Below are positions 7,667 to 16,083 of a stretch of DNA of 64,000 nt, piece after piece. The position numbers and the translations under genes were made by a program. Position 1 is the first letter of the stretch. Each line of letters opens with the position of its first letter. The notes under the pieces were generated by a model. The model searched no databases. It was not told the DNA's origin and saw nothing but the letters and a program-made list of their open reading frames with translations. Source of the DNA: JAJKJG01 sp036556825 (GTDB taxonomy: Bacteria; Pseudomonadota; Alphaproteobacteria; Rhizobiales; Beijerinckiaceae); NCBI GenBank assembly GCA_036556825.1, contig DATBIR010000297.1, forward strand, positions 1 to 64,000, given 5' to 3'.

Positions 7667-8188
7667 TCACGGCCCGGCAGCCGCGAGTGGCGGGTCGAGG
7701 AGGCGATTGCGGACGACGTAGCCGACGCCGCGCAGCCACGACTCGTCGGTGTTGCCGCGGATGTCGGCGCGGCCCGTCCGCAGCACGGCGCCGGTGCGCG
7801 CGTCGCGGATCATGACGTCGATGGTGAGGATCAGGTTGGACACCTTGTGGACCATCCCGGTCACTGCCAGGGTCGCACCAAGCTCGCGGGCAAGATCGAC
7901 CTCGCAGCCGTTGCATGAGCGCAGCGGCCTTAAGCGCTCGATCCGCTCCCGCGCCGGCCCAAGATCCACGGCGGCAATGCCGCTCTCGCGCAGCAGCTCG
8001 CGGAGTCTGTCGCCGGCCAGGATCAGGCGGCGGGCCTCGTCAGGGCGGGCGTTCGACGAGCTGGCTTCGAGGCTCGTGTCGACAAGATCGAAATCGAACA
8101 CGGCGGCGCTGGTTTCCGCGCCGGCCGGCCGGGCCGCTACCCACAGGCACGCGGCGAGGAAGGCAATGCGGACGTCCCGTCCCGTCAT
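7667..8188 (-). CDS. Secreted protein resembling the DUF2380/DUF3280 group
   Basis: The 173-residue product has a signal peptide (residues 1-25, ending PAGAE) and a mature region beginning AAVFDFDLVDTS. Around residues 90-97 is CNGCE, a pair of Cys two residues apart. A beta-rich part follows (TLAVTGMVHKVSNLILTIDV) that resembles the secreted DUF2380/DUF3280 proteins of Rhizobiales. Those are periplasmic, of unknown function, and sometimes lie near methanol or PQQ enzymes. No such enzyme is present here. The gene is isolated, with 250 bp without a recognised gene on its 3' side. Confidence 0.6.
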   Translation of the reverse strand: MTGRDVRIAFLAACLWVAARPAGAETSAAVFDFDLVDTSLEASSSNARPDEARRLILAGDRLRELLRESGIAAVDLGPARERIERLRPLRSCNGCEVDLARELGATLAVTGMVHKVSNLILTIDVMIRDARTGAVLRTGRADIRGNTDESWLRGVGYVVRNRLLDPPLAAAGP

Positions 8189-8330
8189 GCGCGCTCGGAG
8201 TTAAAACCAATCGCAGTATGCGGCAGCCGTCAGAGCGCGCAAGCCGCGATTCACTGCACGCCGGTTAACGCAAGTGATTTCGCTTCACGGCCACGCTTGC
8301 TAAGGTAATCAAAACGACAGGACGGCCGCC

Positions 8331-8624
8331 ATGTCGAAGGGTTCGACAACGGAAGCAGCCTGCGTCGCCGCGGCTTCGGATGTTCACGCGCAAGGTTGGG
8401 AGCATGCTCTCGAGGCGGCCCTGTCGGTGCTCAAGGACATCGACGCCCGCTACGAGCAGGACCGCGCCGGCATCGCGGAGAGCACGATCACGGGCCAGAC
8501 CAGGACCCGCCTGTTGCAGGAACTCGACCTCCGCCACCAGCGAGAGCGCGAGCCATATGTCCTCACCGTGGCCGATCTCCATGAGCGGATCATGGAGGAA
8601 ATCCTTTCGCGCGCGGTGCATTGA
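8331..8624 (+). CDS. Small hypothetical protein, paralogue of the convergent gene at 8789
   Basis: The 97-residue, mostly helical, charged, cytosolic protein has no signal peptide. Its core (about residues 28-87) has the pattern LSVLKDIDARYE, then RHQREREPY, then LHERI. The same pattern occurs in the protein encoded convergently 165 bp downstream, so the two are paralogues. No family is recognised. The helical, Arg/Glu-rich make-up would suit a small regulator or a dimerising protein, which is conjecture. The ATG at 8331 lies behind ACAGGACGG, a usable ribosome site. Confidence 0.6.
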   Translation: MSKGSTTEAACVAAASDVHAQGWEHALEAALSVLKDIDARYEQDRAGIAESTITGQTRTRLLQELDLRHQREREPYVLTVADLHERIMEEILSRAVH

Positions 8625-8697
8625 GCCTCTCGGACTTCCCCGCAGCCGCGGAGATGGCCCACACAAAGGGCAGAATCTCCTTCAAAAGATTCAAGCA

Positions 8698-8719
8698 CGG
8701 CGGGGATGATTCCCCGCCG
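8698..8719. terminator. Bidirectional terminator-like hairpin between paralogous genes
   Basis: CGGCGGGGA and TCCCCGCCG form a perfect 9-bp stem with a TGAT tetraloop, midway between two convergent genes. On the minus strand it is followed by a T-rich stretch (CTTGAATCTTTTG), so it may end the 8789-9076 transcript and possibly both. Confidence 0.55.
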
Positions 8720-8788
8720 CGCAAAATCTGCAGCCCTGGCGCCGCGTCGATCATGCCCTTCAAGCGGCTGGCAGGGCGCGGCTCTTCG

Positions 8789-9076
8789 TTATGCCTGCTC
8801 TAAACCGGCAACGGAGCGCATGCGCGCGTGCAACCGGTTGAGTTCCTCGATATAGGGCCGGCGCCGCTCGCGGTGCCTGTGCTCGAGGCGCTGGCTCATA
8901 ATCGTCTTGAGCGCCCGGTCGCCGGCGCTGCAGTTCAGTTTCCGCTGTTCGTATTCATACTCGAAATCGATGTCTGCGAGCGTCGAGAGCAGAGTCTGCA
9001 TGAGAGGCTCCACCTCGGCGGGATAGATGCGTGGCTCACGATGTGATTCGACGACGCGCTGCGTGCGCTCAAGCAT
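8789..9076 (-). CDS. Small hypothetical protein, paralogue of the gene at 8331
   Basis: The 95-residue helical, charged protein has a core LSTLADIDFEYEYEQ, then RHRERRRPYI, then LHARM. These line up without large gaps with the protein at 8331-8624. The start at 9076 was preferred over an upstream in-frame codon because GGGAGTC lies 6 nt before it. Function is unknown. The convergent arrangement with a shared hairpin suggests an inverted duplication followed by divergence. Confidence 0.62.
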   Translation of the reverse strand: MLERTQRVVESHREPRIYPAEVEPLMQTLLSTLADIDFEYEYEQRKLNCSAGDRALKTIMSQRLEHRHRERRRPYIEELNRLHARMRSVAGLEQA

Positions 9077-9390
9077 GGTTGACTCCCTGCAATGTTGAGA
9101 AACGCAATCGATACTGTGAGCCGCGTTACGGCCGGACAGGCTCATAACGCGCGCTCAAGGCGGCCGTGTGGCAGTCGCTTGGCAAAATTCCCTTGTGCAC
9201 TTGGCGTGGATGCACGGCCATTCGGCCTGCGCACGGTCCCGGCTTCCATAACGATTGGCCTGACTCAGGTGTTCCATCCTGGTAGGCATCGGACCGTCCG
9301 AAGATCGGCGCAGTGCCTTGCGGTCCTGGCTGGCGAGCCTGAGAATGCACGAGATTTTCCGCCCGCCGCGAGCCGCCAGAGGGAAGCCGC
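9077..9390. other. Intergenic region, no gene recognised
   Basis: The 314 bp separate the divergent 8789 gene and the methyltransferase gene. Promoters for both must lie here, but no convincing -35/-10 pair, operator or RNA was found. Confidence 0.5.
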
Positions 9391-10182
9391 ATGTCCCGGA
9401 ACGATCAATTCTTCACAGATGGGGCTGCCTACGAGCAGTTGATGGGACGCTGGAGCCGCGCCGTCGGCGATATCTTCCTCGAGTGGATCGCGGCTCCCAA
9501 AAATCTTCGCTGGCTGGACGTGGGATGCGGCACGGGCGTTTTCACCGAGCAGGTGATTCGCACATGCGACCCGGCGGCCGTGACCGGGATCGACCCATCT
9601 GCGGAGCAGCTGGCATTCGCGCAAATGCGTGCCGGTCTCCGGGGAGCGGAGTTCCGCGTCGCCGATGCGCAGGATCTGCCTTTCCCCAATGAAAGCTTCG
9701 ACATCGCCGTGATGGCGCTGGTGATCCACTTCCTGCCCGACCCCGGCAAGGCCGTGCCGGAAATATTTCGCGTGCTGCGCCCGGGCGGCCGCGCCGTCTC
9801 TTATGTATGGGATTATCCGACGGGCGGCTCGCCAACGGCGCCCATCGCCGCTGTCATGAAAGCCATGGGCGTCCACACGCCCGGCCCGCCCAGCCCGCAC
9901 GCGACCACGGTACCGGCTCTGGAGGAGCTGTGGCGGACGGCGGGTTTTGAGCGGATCGAAACGCGCAAGATCGAGATTCCGGTGGAATTCGGAGACTTTG
10001 ACGCGTTCTGGGGTTCGATGACGCTGCCGGTGGGTCCGGCGGGAAAGGCTATCGCGGCCATGTCGCCCGACGAGCGTGCGCGGCTGCGCGCCGTCCTGAA
10101 GGAGCGCACGCCCCCCGCCGCCGATGGCCGCGTCGTCTATCAGGCGCGCGCAAACGCGATCACAGGCCTGAAAGAATCCTGA
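9391..10182 (+). CDS. Class I SAM-dependent methyltransferase
   Basis: The 263-residue protein has the Rossmann methyltransferase motifs in order. Motif I is LDVGCGTGVFTEQV (about residues 48-61), the acidic residue after beta 2 is in VTGIDPS, motif II is FRVADAQDLPFPN and motif III is VLRPGGRAVSYVWD. It resembles the Methyltransf_11/UbiE-like group acting on small molecules. The substrate is unknown. A ribosome site (GAGGGAAG) precedes the ATG. The gene stands alone and is convergent with the M15 peptidase gene, with a hairpin between them. Confidence 0.88.
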   Translation: MSRNDQFFTDGAAYEQLMGRWSRAVGDIFLEWIAAPKNLRWLDVGCGTGVFTEQVIRTCDPAAVTGIDPSAEQLAFAQMRAGLRGAEFRVADAQDLPFPNESFDIAVMALVIHFLPDPGKAVPEIFRVLRPGGRAVSYVWDYPTGGSPTAPIAAVMKAMGVHTPGPPSPHATTVPALEELWRTAGFERIETRKIEIPVEFGDFDAFWGSMTLPVGPAGKAIAAMSPDERARLRAVLKERTPPAADGRVVYQARANAITGLKES

Positions 10183-10208
10183 AAGTATTCGGGCCCGCGC
10201 CCGCCTCA

Positions 10209-10242
10209 TTCTTGCCTTTCCGAGAGTGCGCCAAGGCAAGAA
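10209..10242. terminator. Hairpin between convergent genes
   Basis: TTCTTGCCTT and AAGGCAAGAA form a perfect 10-bp stem with a 14-nt loop. It lies between the ends of the methyltransferase (10182) and M15 peptidase (10303) genes, a position that suits a two-way terminator. Confidence 0.55.
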
Positions 10243-10302
10243 GAGAACGTGTCGCCGCCGCATTGCGCGCGGACGTCCGCAGCGCATCTCAATCGCGGCC
10301 CG

Positions 10303-11196
10303 TCACCGATCTGCGGGAGTGGTACGTTCCTCAGTCTGCGCGACCGCCGTCGGCTTTCTCGCGCCGGGGCTCACGTTGGTCGCAGCCGCGTCCATGTGGA
10401 TGACGCCGTCGCGATAGCTTTCCACGCCGGCAATCTCGGGGCGGCTGCGCAGATAGGCCTTGATCTCGTCGATGCGGCTGCGGTCCGGCCGGAAATCGAT
10501 GGCCTTGCAATCATGGTGCAGCTTTTCGCGGAAGCTTCCCGCTGTGTGGTTGTTGGGCCTGCCTTGATGCGAGGCAACGACGGCCACCGCCCCGAAGCGC
10601 GCTGACACGTCGGCGAGGACGGCGCTCAGCGCAGGCGCGGGGCAATCGCCAGGCATTGGGCTGCTTGCTTGCGCGGTTTGTGGGCGGCCGGCCGGGATGG
10701 CAGCGCTGCCTGGCGGCGCCACGCTGCGGAGCCTCGCAAGGCTGCCGGTGACCGCGGCACGTTCCGCGACGACCGGGTCGCGCTCGGCGGCTGCCGGGAC
10801 GGTCAGCGCCGCGGACTGGATCGCAGGCAAGGCCTCGCTCCTCGTATCGGGCACATCGCCAATGGGGGAGGGGACGAGCGGCGCAGGGCCCGGCGGTGAT
10901 GACGACAGGTTTTCGCTCATCTTGTCGGGCCTCCGCTCGTTTGCCACCGCCACGGCGGCGACAGGAGCGGCGCGGATATCAGCCTCGCTCGCCTTTGGTG
11001 CGGGCGCCGAGCGTCCATAGGATTGGTCGACGGCTGCGAAGATGCCGGTCCCGACAACGGCGACGACGGCCGACATGAGCAGATGCGAACGCGAGACCGT
11101 CCCTGCCTGCCGCCGTCCCTGAAGCGGGCGAAGCGGGCGGCAGTGCAGGGGTTTCAAGGGAGCCGGACGAGGGCGATCCTGCATGATGGTCGACAT
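10303..11196 (-). CDS. Membrane-anchored M15-type peptidase (D-Ala-D-Ala carboxypeptidase-like)
   Basis: The 297-residue product has a basic cytoplasmic N-terminus (about 35 residues), one membrane segment (LLMSAVVAVVGTGIFAAV) and a long Pro/Ala-rich linker. A C-terminal domain follows (residues about 185-275) with the M15_3 pattern: HTAGSFREKLHHDCKAIDF followed by YRDGVIHMD. The His/Asp residues of HHDCKAIDF and the His of VIHMD are the expected zinc ligands. Members act on peptidoglycan stem peptides or are catalytically uncharacterised. The enzyme would face the periplasm. Confidence 0.75.
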   Translation of the reverse strand: MSTIMQDRPRPAPLKPLHCRPLRPLQGRRQAGTVSRSHLLMSAVVAVVGTGIFAAVDQSYGRSAPAPKASEADIRAAPVAAVAVANERRPDKMSENLSSSPPGPAPLVPSPIGDVPDTRSEALPAIQSAALTVPAAAERDPVVAERAAVTGSLARLRSVAPPGSAAIPAGRPQTAQASSPMPGDCPAPALSAVLADVSARFGAVAVVASHQGRPNNHTAGSFREKLHHDCKAIDFRPDRSRIDEIKAYLRSRPEIAGVESYRDGVIHMDAAATNVSPGARKPTAVAQTEERTTPADR

Positions 11197-11462
11197 GCGG
11201 CCTCCGTAAGACAGCGCCCCCCGCCCCGGAGTCCTCGACTATTGCGACAAGCTTGACTGTATTGCGGGACAAATCGGGCGAGGAATGGCCACATCGAAGG
11301 CACCCCCCGGCGCGAGGCCACAAGCGTTACCGATCCGTTAAGCGCTCATCCAGACGTCTCGACGAGAGACGGATCTATCCCGCAGGTGCGCCAGAACACG
11401 GACGGTCCGGCGGATCCGGCCATCATGCCGCTCCTGCTCAATGGGCAGCCGGGAACCGAGCC

Positions 11463-11627
11463 ATGAGGATAATGCACGATTCGCAGAACGCGCCGGCGCT
11501 GCGCAACCGGCTTGCAGACCTCACGCACGAACATCCGCTGCTCGGGGTTGTTTTGGGCCTGCTCGCCAATCTCCTCATCATCGCCCTGCTCGCCTACTAC
11601 CCGGCGCAATGGCTCGGGCTTTGGTAG
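11463..11627 (+). CDS. Small single-span membrane protein
   Basis: The 54-residue product has a polar N-terminal third (to THEHP) and one strong hydrophobic helix (LLGVVLGLLANLLIIALLAYY) ending with the aromatic PAQWLGLW. The family is unknown. The ATG follows GGGAACCGAGCC, a weak ribosome site. The intergenic palindromic element starts 6 bp after its stop. It is supported mainly by its orderly membrane-protein composition. Confidence 0.5.
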   Translation: MRIMHDSQNAPALRNRLADLTHEHPLLGVVLGLLANLLIIALLAYYPAQWLGLW

Positions 11628-11632
11628 GCCAC

Positions 11633-11738
11633 AGCATGATCGGCGAAGTGCGCGCCACTCGCCGAATAGGGCTTGTCCGGACGTGATGCGACTGTGACAG
11701 ATCGGAGTGGAATCGATTCAATCTGGGCCGATTGTGCT
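11633..11738 (+). repeat. Composite palindromic intergenic element, copy 1
   Basis: The element carries, in order, GCATGATC, GAAGTG, ATGCGAC (11686-11692) and ATCGATTCAATCTG (11712-11725). The inner arms TCGGCGA and TCGCCGA can pair. The same words in the same order occur at 61610-61699. The layout resembles the short palindromic repeats scattered between genes in many Rhizobiales. Confidence 0.6.
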
Positions 11739-11815
11739 TCCGGCGACGATTGCCTGATTGGCGACGCCGGCGCGACCGCTCGCCGTCTGCAAGACGTGCG
11801 TCCCTCTCGCCGGAG

Positions 11816-13399
11816 TCACTTCAGGTCGACGCCGTCGAACAGGCGACGCCCGAGGGGGTCCATGCGGAAGCCGGTCACCTCCTTGCGCACGGCCATGAAG
11901 ACGATCGAATGGGCGATCGGCAGCCACGGCGCTTCCGCTTTCACGATCTCCTGCGCCTGCCGGTAGAGCGCTTCGCGGCTCGGCTGGTCCGGCAGACCCT
12001 TCGCCCTGCTGACGAGCGAGTCGAATTTGGGATCGCACCATTTGGCGACGTTGTTGCCGCCGGGGCGCGCCGCGTTGCATCCGAGCAGGACGTCGAAAAA
12101 ATTGTCTGGGTCGCCGTTGTCGCCGGTCCAGCCGAACAGCGCCATCGGCGCGCCGCCGGCCTGAAGCCTTGCGCGATATTGGCTCCATTCATCGGTCATC
12201 AGCTTGGTCCTGATGCCGACCTTGGCGAGGTCCGCCTGGATCAGCTCGGCGATGCGCTTGCCGTTCGGATTGTAGGGCCGGCTCACGGGCATGTACCAGA
12301 GCTCCGTCTCGAAGCCTTCAGGATAGCCCGCCTCGACGAGGAGGCGCTGCGCAGCCGCCGGATCGTAGGGATAGTCGCGGATCTCGTCGTTGTACGACCA
12401 GAGCGTCGGCGGGATCGGGTTCTTGGCCGCGATGCCGGCGCCGCGATAGACGGCGTTGACGATGGTGCTCTTGTCGACCGCCATGTTCACGGCGCGGCGG
12501 ACACGCACGTCATGGAACGGCGCCTTGCTGGCGTTGAGCGACAGATAGCCGACGTTGAAACCTTCCTGCCTGAGCAGCACGAGGGCGGGATCCGCCTCGA
12601 TGCGCGCCGTGTCTGCCGGATCCGGAAACGCCATGATGTGGCACTCGCCGGCCCTGAGCTTTGTCAGCCGCACGCCGGGATTCGGCGTGATCGAGAACAC
12701 CAGCGTGTCGATCGGCTGGCGCCCGCCCCAGTAATCGGCGAAGGCGCGGTAGCGCACCGCCACGTCCTTCTGGAAGCCGGCGAACACGAACGGTCCGGTG
12801 CCGACCGGATCCGTGTCGAGCTGCTGCGGGTGGCCGGCGCGCAGCAGCATCTCGGCATATTCCGCCGACAGGATCGAGTTGAACGGCATCGCCAGGTTGG
12901 CGAGGAACGGCGCCTCCGGCCGGGCCAGGGTGATCCGGACGGTGTGGTCGTCGAGCTTCTCGATATCGCGCAGGAGCTCCTTCATGCCGAGATCCTTGAA
13001 GTAGTCGTAGCGGGCATCCGAGACGCGGTGATACGGGTGGTCTTCCCTCCATTGCCGCATCAGCGAGAAGAGGACGTCGTCGGCGTTCAGCTCGCGCGTC
13101 GGCTTGAACGTCGCATTGGCGTGGAACTTCACCTTCCGCCGCAGACGGAACGTGTATTGCAGGCCGTCCTCTGAGACCGACCACGATTCCGCCAGGCCCG
13201 GCACGATCCTTGTCGCGACCGGCTCGAACTCGACCAGGTTGTTGAACATGGGCCGCGCCGCGCTCATGCCGGTCGTGGTCGTCGCCAGCTGCGGGTTGAG
13301 AGCTTCCGGGTTGCCCTCCGAGCAATAGACCAGGGTCTTTGCCTGCAAGGGGGCGGCGACGGCGAGAGCCGCGACGGCGGCAAGGATGGAGCGCTGCAT
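11816..13399 (-). CDS. ABC transporter binding protein, peptide/nickel family 5
   Basis: The 527-residue product has a signal peptide (MQRSILAAVAALAVAAPLQA) and then KTLVYCSEGNPEALNPQ, the usual opening of DppA/OppA-like proteins that bind peptides or other hydrophilic ligands. The family segment AESWSVSEDGLQYTFRLR is present. No permease or ATPase follows, so it is an orphan. An in-frame GTG at 13414 overlaps the stop of the upstream kinase gene (GTGA) and may be the true, coupled start. Being downstream of the sensor kinase suggests it may serve as a ligand-presenting partner. Confidence 0.85.
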   Translation of the reverse strand: MQRSILAAVAALAVAAPLQAKTLVYCSEGNPEALNPQLATTTTGMSAARPMFNNLVEFEPVATRIVPGLAESWSVSEDGLQYTFRLRRKVKFHANATFKPTRELNADDVLFSLMRQWREDHPYHRVSDARYDYFKDLGMKELLRDIEKLDDHTVRITLARPEAPFLANLAMPFNSILSAEYAEMLLRAGHPQQLDTDPVGTGPFVFAGFQKDVAVRYRAFADYWGGRQPIDTLVFSITPNPGVRLTKLRAGECHIMAFPDPADTARIEADPALVLLRQEGFNVGYLSLNASKAPFHDVRVRRAVNMAVDKSTIVNAVYRGAGIAAKNPIPPTLWSYNDEIRDYPYDPAAAQRLLVEAGYPEGFETELWYMPVSRPYNPNGKRIAELIQADLAKVGIRTKLMTDEWSQYRARLQAGGAPMALFGWTGDNGDPDNFFDVLLGCNAARPGGNNVAKWCDPKFDSLVSRAKGLPDQPSREALYRQAQEIVKAEAPWLPIAHSIVFMAVRKEVTGFRMDPLGRRLFDGVDLK

Positions 13400-13410
13400 G
13401 GGATGTCGCT

Positions 13411-15729
13411 TCACGCTGAGAGGGCGAGTGGTTCGGGCCGGGCCTCGTCGACCGCGGCCGGGATCTCGATGATGAATGTCGTGCCTTCCCCAGGCGTGCT
13501 CTGCAGGTCGATCCGGCCCTGCAGCGTCGCCGTGACGAGATTGTGCACGATGTGCAGGCCGAGGCCGGTGCTGCCGCGGTCGCGGCCGGTGGTGAAGAAC
13601 GGGTCGAACACTTTTGCGCGATAGGCTTCGTCGATGCCGATGCCGTCGTCCTGGAAAACGAGCGTCAGCCAGCCGCGTCCGGAGGGCAGGACCATCAGGC
13701 TGATCGTGCCGCTCCGTCCCGCCGCAAAGGCGTGCGTGACGGCGTTCATCGTGAGGTTCGTGAGCACTTGTGCCAAGGCGCCCGGGTAGCTGGTCAGGAT
13801 GAGCCCGTCGGGACATTCGACCGCGACGCGGTGGCCGCCCTTCCGCAACACCGGGCCGAGACTGGTGACGACCTCGTGAAGCCAGCTGCGCAACTCGAAG
13901 GAGCGTTGCTCGCCGCTGGCGCGGTCGGCGGAGACCTGCTTGAAGCTGTGGATCAGATCGATGGCGCGCGTCAGGTTGGCAAAAATCAGCTGACCGCCTT
14001 CGGCGAGGCGGCCCAGGATCGCGTGCAGGTCGGCGCGCGCGACGCGCCCGGACTTCACCTTCTCGTCGAGAGCGCCGACCTCGCGGCTGAGCGCCGTCGA
14101 GGTCGTCAGCGCGACGCCGATCGGCGTGTTGATCTCATGCGCGACGCCGGCCACAAGCTGCCCCAGGGAAGCGAGCTTCTCGGCCTGGATCAGGTTGGTC
14201 TGCGCTTGCTTGAGCTCGGCCATGGCAGCCTCGGTCGCCTCCTTGGCCATGCGCAGGTCGTTCTCGCGACGGCCGATCTCGGTGACGAAGAAGTTGGCGG
14301 CGCGGGCCATGGCGCCGAGCTCGTCGCCACGGGCCGCCTCCGGAAGCTTGCCGCCGACGGGATTGGCGGCAAGCGCGCGCATATGTTGCTCCAGCCGCTT
14401 GAGCGGCCGGGTGATCGAGCGCGCCACGAAGAGCGCCGTGCCCGATCCGAGCAACAGGCCGAGCGCGGCTCCGAGGGCCAGGATGGTCTGGACGAAACGG
14501 CCCATGCGGTCCGCCTCGACGGCGAACATCTCGTTGATGGCGCCGGCTTGCCGGATCATGCCCTCGGCAGTCTCGTCCATTCTCCGCAGGATGTCGTTCT
14601 GAAGCCGGAGGCCGTCGGCCGTCGTCGCCAGCCCCTCTCGCCACCGCTCGATGGCATCGATCATTTCGCTCTGGATCAGCGGCGAGATGGGCAGGGCGGC
14701 CATGGTCTTCGACAGCATCTGCGCCTCGGCGAGCATGGCGCCTGTCGCCGCCGCGTCGCGCGCCGACAGCGCTTCCGCCGTGCGCTGGCCGAGTTTCAGC
14801 GTGGCAATGGCGATATTCTGCGTCGCCTGTTCGGTCTCGGCGGCTTCAACCGAGTAGGTCAGCAGCTGCGCCAGTTCGTCGTGCAGTGCCCGATGCTCTG
14901 AGGAGTGGATCTTGGTCAGCCGCTCGACCCAGGTGGCGAGCGCCTGCCACGAGGCCGGCGCCGCTCGCCGGCTCTGCTCCGCATCGATCCCGACGCCATG
15001 GTCGCGCGCCAGCTGCGCGAGTTCGTCGGCGGCTGCGGACTGGTTGTTGGCGCGCAGGATCTGCACGACGTCGAGAACGGCGTTGCGCAGCCGGACGCGC
15101 GGGAAGGAAAGGGTCTCCTCCGCCGCCTCGCTCGGATGCACCGCCGTGTTGAGACGCTGGATCTCGAGTGATGCCGCTGCCGCCCGCAACTCGAACGCCA
15201 GGTCGACGATCTCGCGCAGTGCGCGCAAGCGGCGATCACCATCCGTCAGCGACGCGATGATGTCGGTGTTGGACTGGTGCTGCCGCTCCCGCGCCATGTC
15301 GGCGAGACTGATCACGTGGCCTGCGCGCGCATTCATCTCCCCGATGAGCTGGTCGTTGCGCTGCGAGACCGCCTGCAGTTCCGCCATCTGCTCCTGATGG
15401 CGGCGCAGCGCCTTGCCCGCGTCGCTCGTCGCGGTCCGGTGCAGGCTGTCACGTGCCGTCGTTCCGAGGGCTTGAAGCTGGCGGCTGGCGCTTTGTGCGG
15501 CGGCGTCGAAGTCTATTGCGTACCGCTCGCGCTGGGCCGGTGCGTTCAGCACGTAAGCGTTTCGGGCCGTCGTCACGCCGGCAAGGTCACGGTAGGCCGC
15601 GCCGGCCAGCAGCGCGCCTTCGCGCGCGCGCTCGGCCTCGCTGAGCAGCATCCAGGCTGTCACGGCGATGGCCGCGGCGATGACGACCGGTATCCCGCCG
15701 ACCAGGGCGACTTTGTCCCGAATGCGCAT
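13411..15729 (-). CDS. Membrane sensor histidine kinase
   Basis: The 772-residue product has TM1 (about residues 7-28), a large helical periplasmic region of about 370 residues, TM2 (about 400-430) and a HAMP region (RSITRPLKRLEQHM). A coiled segment precedes the kinase core. The H box is VAGVAHEINTP (phospho-acceptor His), the N box NLTMNAVTHAF, G1 DDGIGID, and G2 GSTGLGL near the C-terminus. No response regulator lies next to it. It is followed by a periplasmic binding protein gene with touching codons, so the ligand may be sensed through that protein. Start ATG 15729; no strong ribosome site. Confidence 0.88.
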   Translation of the reverse strand: MRIRDKVALVGGIPVVIAAAIAVTAWMLLSEAERAREGALLAGAAYRDLAGVTTARNAYVLNAPAQRERYAIDFDAAAQSASRQLQALGTTARDSLHRTATSDAGKALRRHQEQMAELQAVSQRNDQLIGEMNARAGHVISLADMARERQHQSNTDIIASLTDGDRRLRALREIVDLAFELRAAAASLEIQRLNTAVHPSEAAEETLSFPRVRLRNAVLDVVQILRANNQSAAADELAQLARDHGVGIDAEQSRRAAPASWQALATWVERLTKIHSSEHRALHDELAQLLTYSVEAAETEQATQNIAIATLKLGQRTAEALSARDAAATGAMLAEAQMLSKTMAALPISPLIQSEMIDAIERWREGLATTADGLRLQNDILRRMDETAEGMIRQAGAINEMFAVEADRMGRFVQTILALGAALGLLLGSGTALFVARSITRPLKRLEQHMRALAANPVGGKLPEAARGDELGAMARAANFFVTEIGRRENDLRMAKEATEAAMAELKQAQTNLIQAEKLASLGQLVAGVAHEINTPIGVALTTSTALSREVGALDEKVKSGRVARADLHAILGRLAEGGQLIFANLTRAIDLIHSFKQVSADRASGEQRSFELRSWLHEVVTSLGPVLRKGGHRVAVECPDGLILTSYPGALAQVLTNLTMNAVTHAFAAGRSGTISLMVLPSGRGWLTLVFQDDGIGIDEAYRAKVFDPFFTTGRDRGSTGLGLHIVHNLVTATLQGRIDLQSTPGEGTTFIIEIPAAVDEARPEPLALSA

Positions 15730-16083
15730 GGCGCCGTTTAAATTTGAGCCGTCTGGGGTTGAAGCTCGACTGACATCCGACACGGGGCAGCGGCGGAGAT
15801 GTGCCGCAACGCACATACAACGCTGTGGACGCGCCCGCAGCGTTGTCCGTTCAGAGCCGGGGGTTGGTCAACCCGGAAGGGCATCTCGGCCGGGGCCGCA
15901 CACCCGGTTCACGGCACGATGGTATGCGGCCGGTCAAGGGATCCCGGAAAATTCGCCACGATCGCCGAGGGCAGACGTCGGCCGGCAACCGCCAAAAAGC
16001 AGCGCGTCCGCCTCCATTCGGAAGCGGACGCCTCGATTCAAAGGCTGTTCGAAGAGGCGGACAGGCCGTGCCTGCCCGAAGCG
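15730..16083. other. Intergenic region with two inverted repeats
   Basis: The 354 bp between the kinase start and the HU gene end contain a perfect 9-bp inverted repeat (ACAACGCTG at 15817-15825, CAGCGTTGT at 15838-15846, 12-nt loop) upstream of the kinase. They also contain the HU terminator listed separately. The first repeat could be an operator or a hairpin. No coding sequence is apparent. Confidence 0.5.
15992..16031 (-). terminator. Intrinsic terminator of the HU gene
   Basis: Read on the minus strand, GCGTCCGC and GCGGACGC form a perfect 8-bp stem, which can be extended by TTCC/GGAG-type pairing. It is followed shortly by GCTGCTTTTTGG. The T5 run and the position 50 bp after the HU stop make a rho-independent terminator likely. 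Confidence 0.75.

Noticed and set aside
8827..9046. A plus-strand frame opposite the gene at 8789
   Set aside because: The minus-strand gene is supported by a ribosome site and by similarity to its convergent paralogue.
13400..13816. An N-terminal extension of the family 5 binding protein by about 139 codons
   Set aside because: The extension lies over the kinase gene in another frame, and the signal peptide begins at 13399 (or 13414), so the extension is a shadow.
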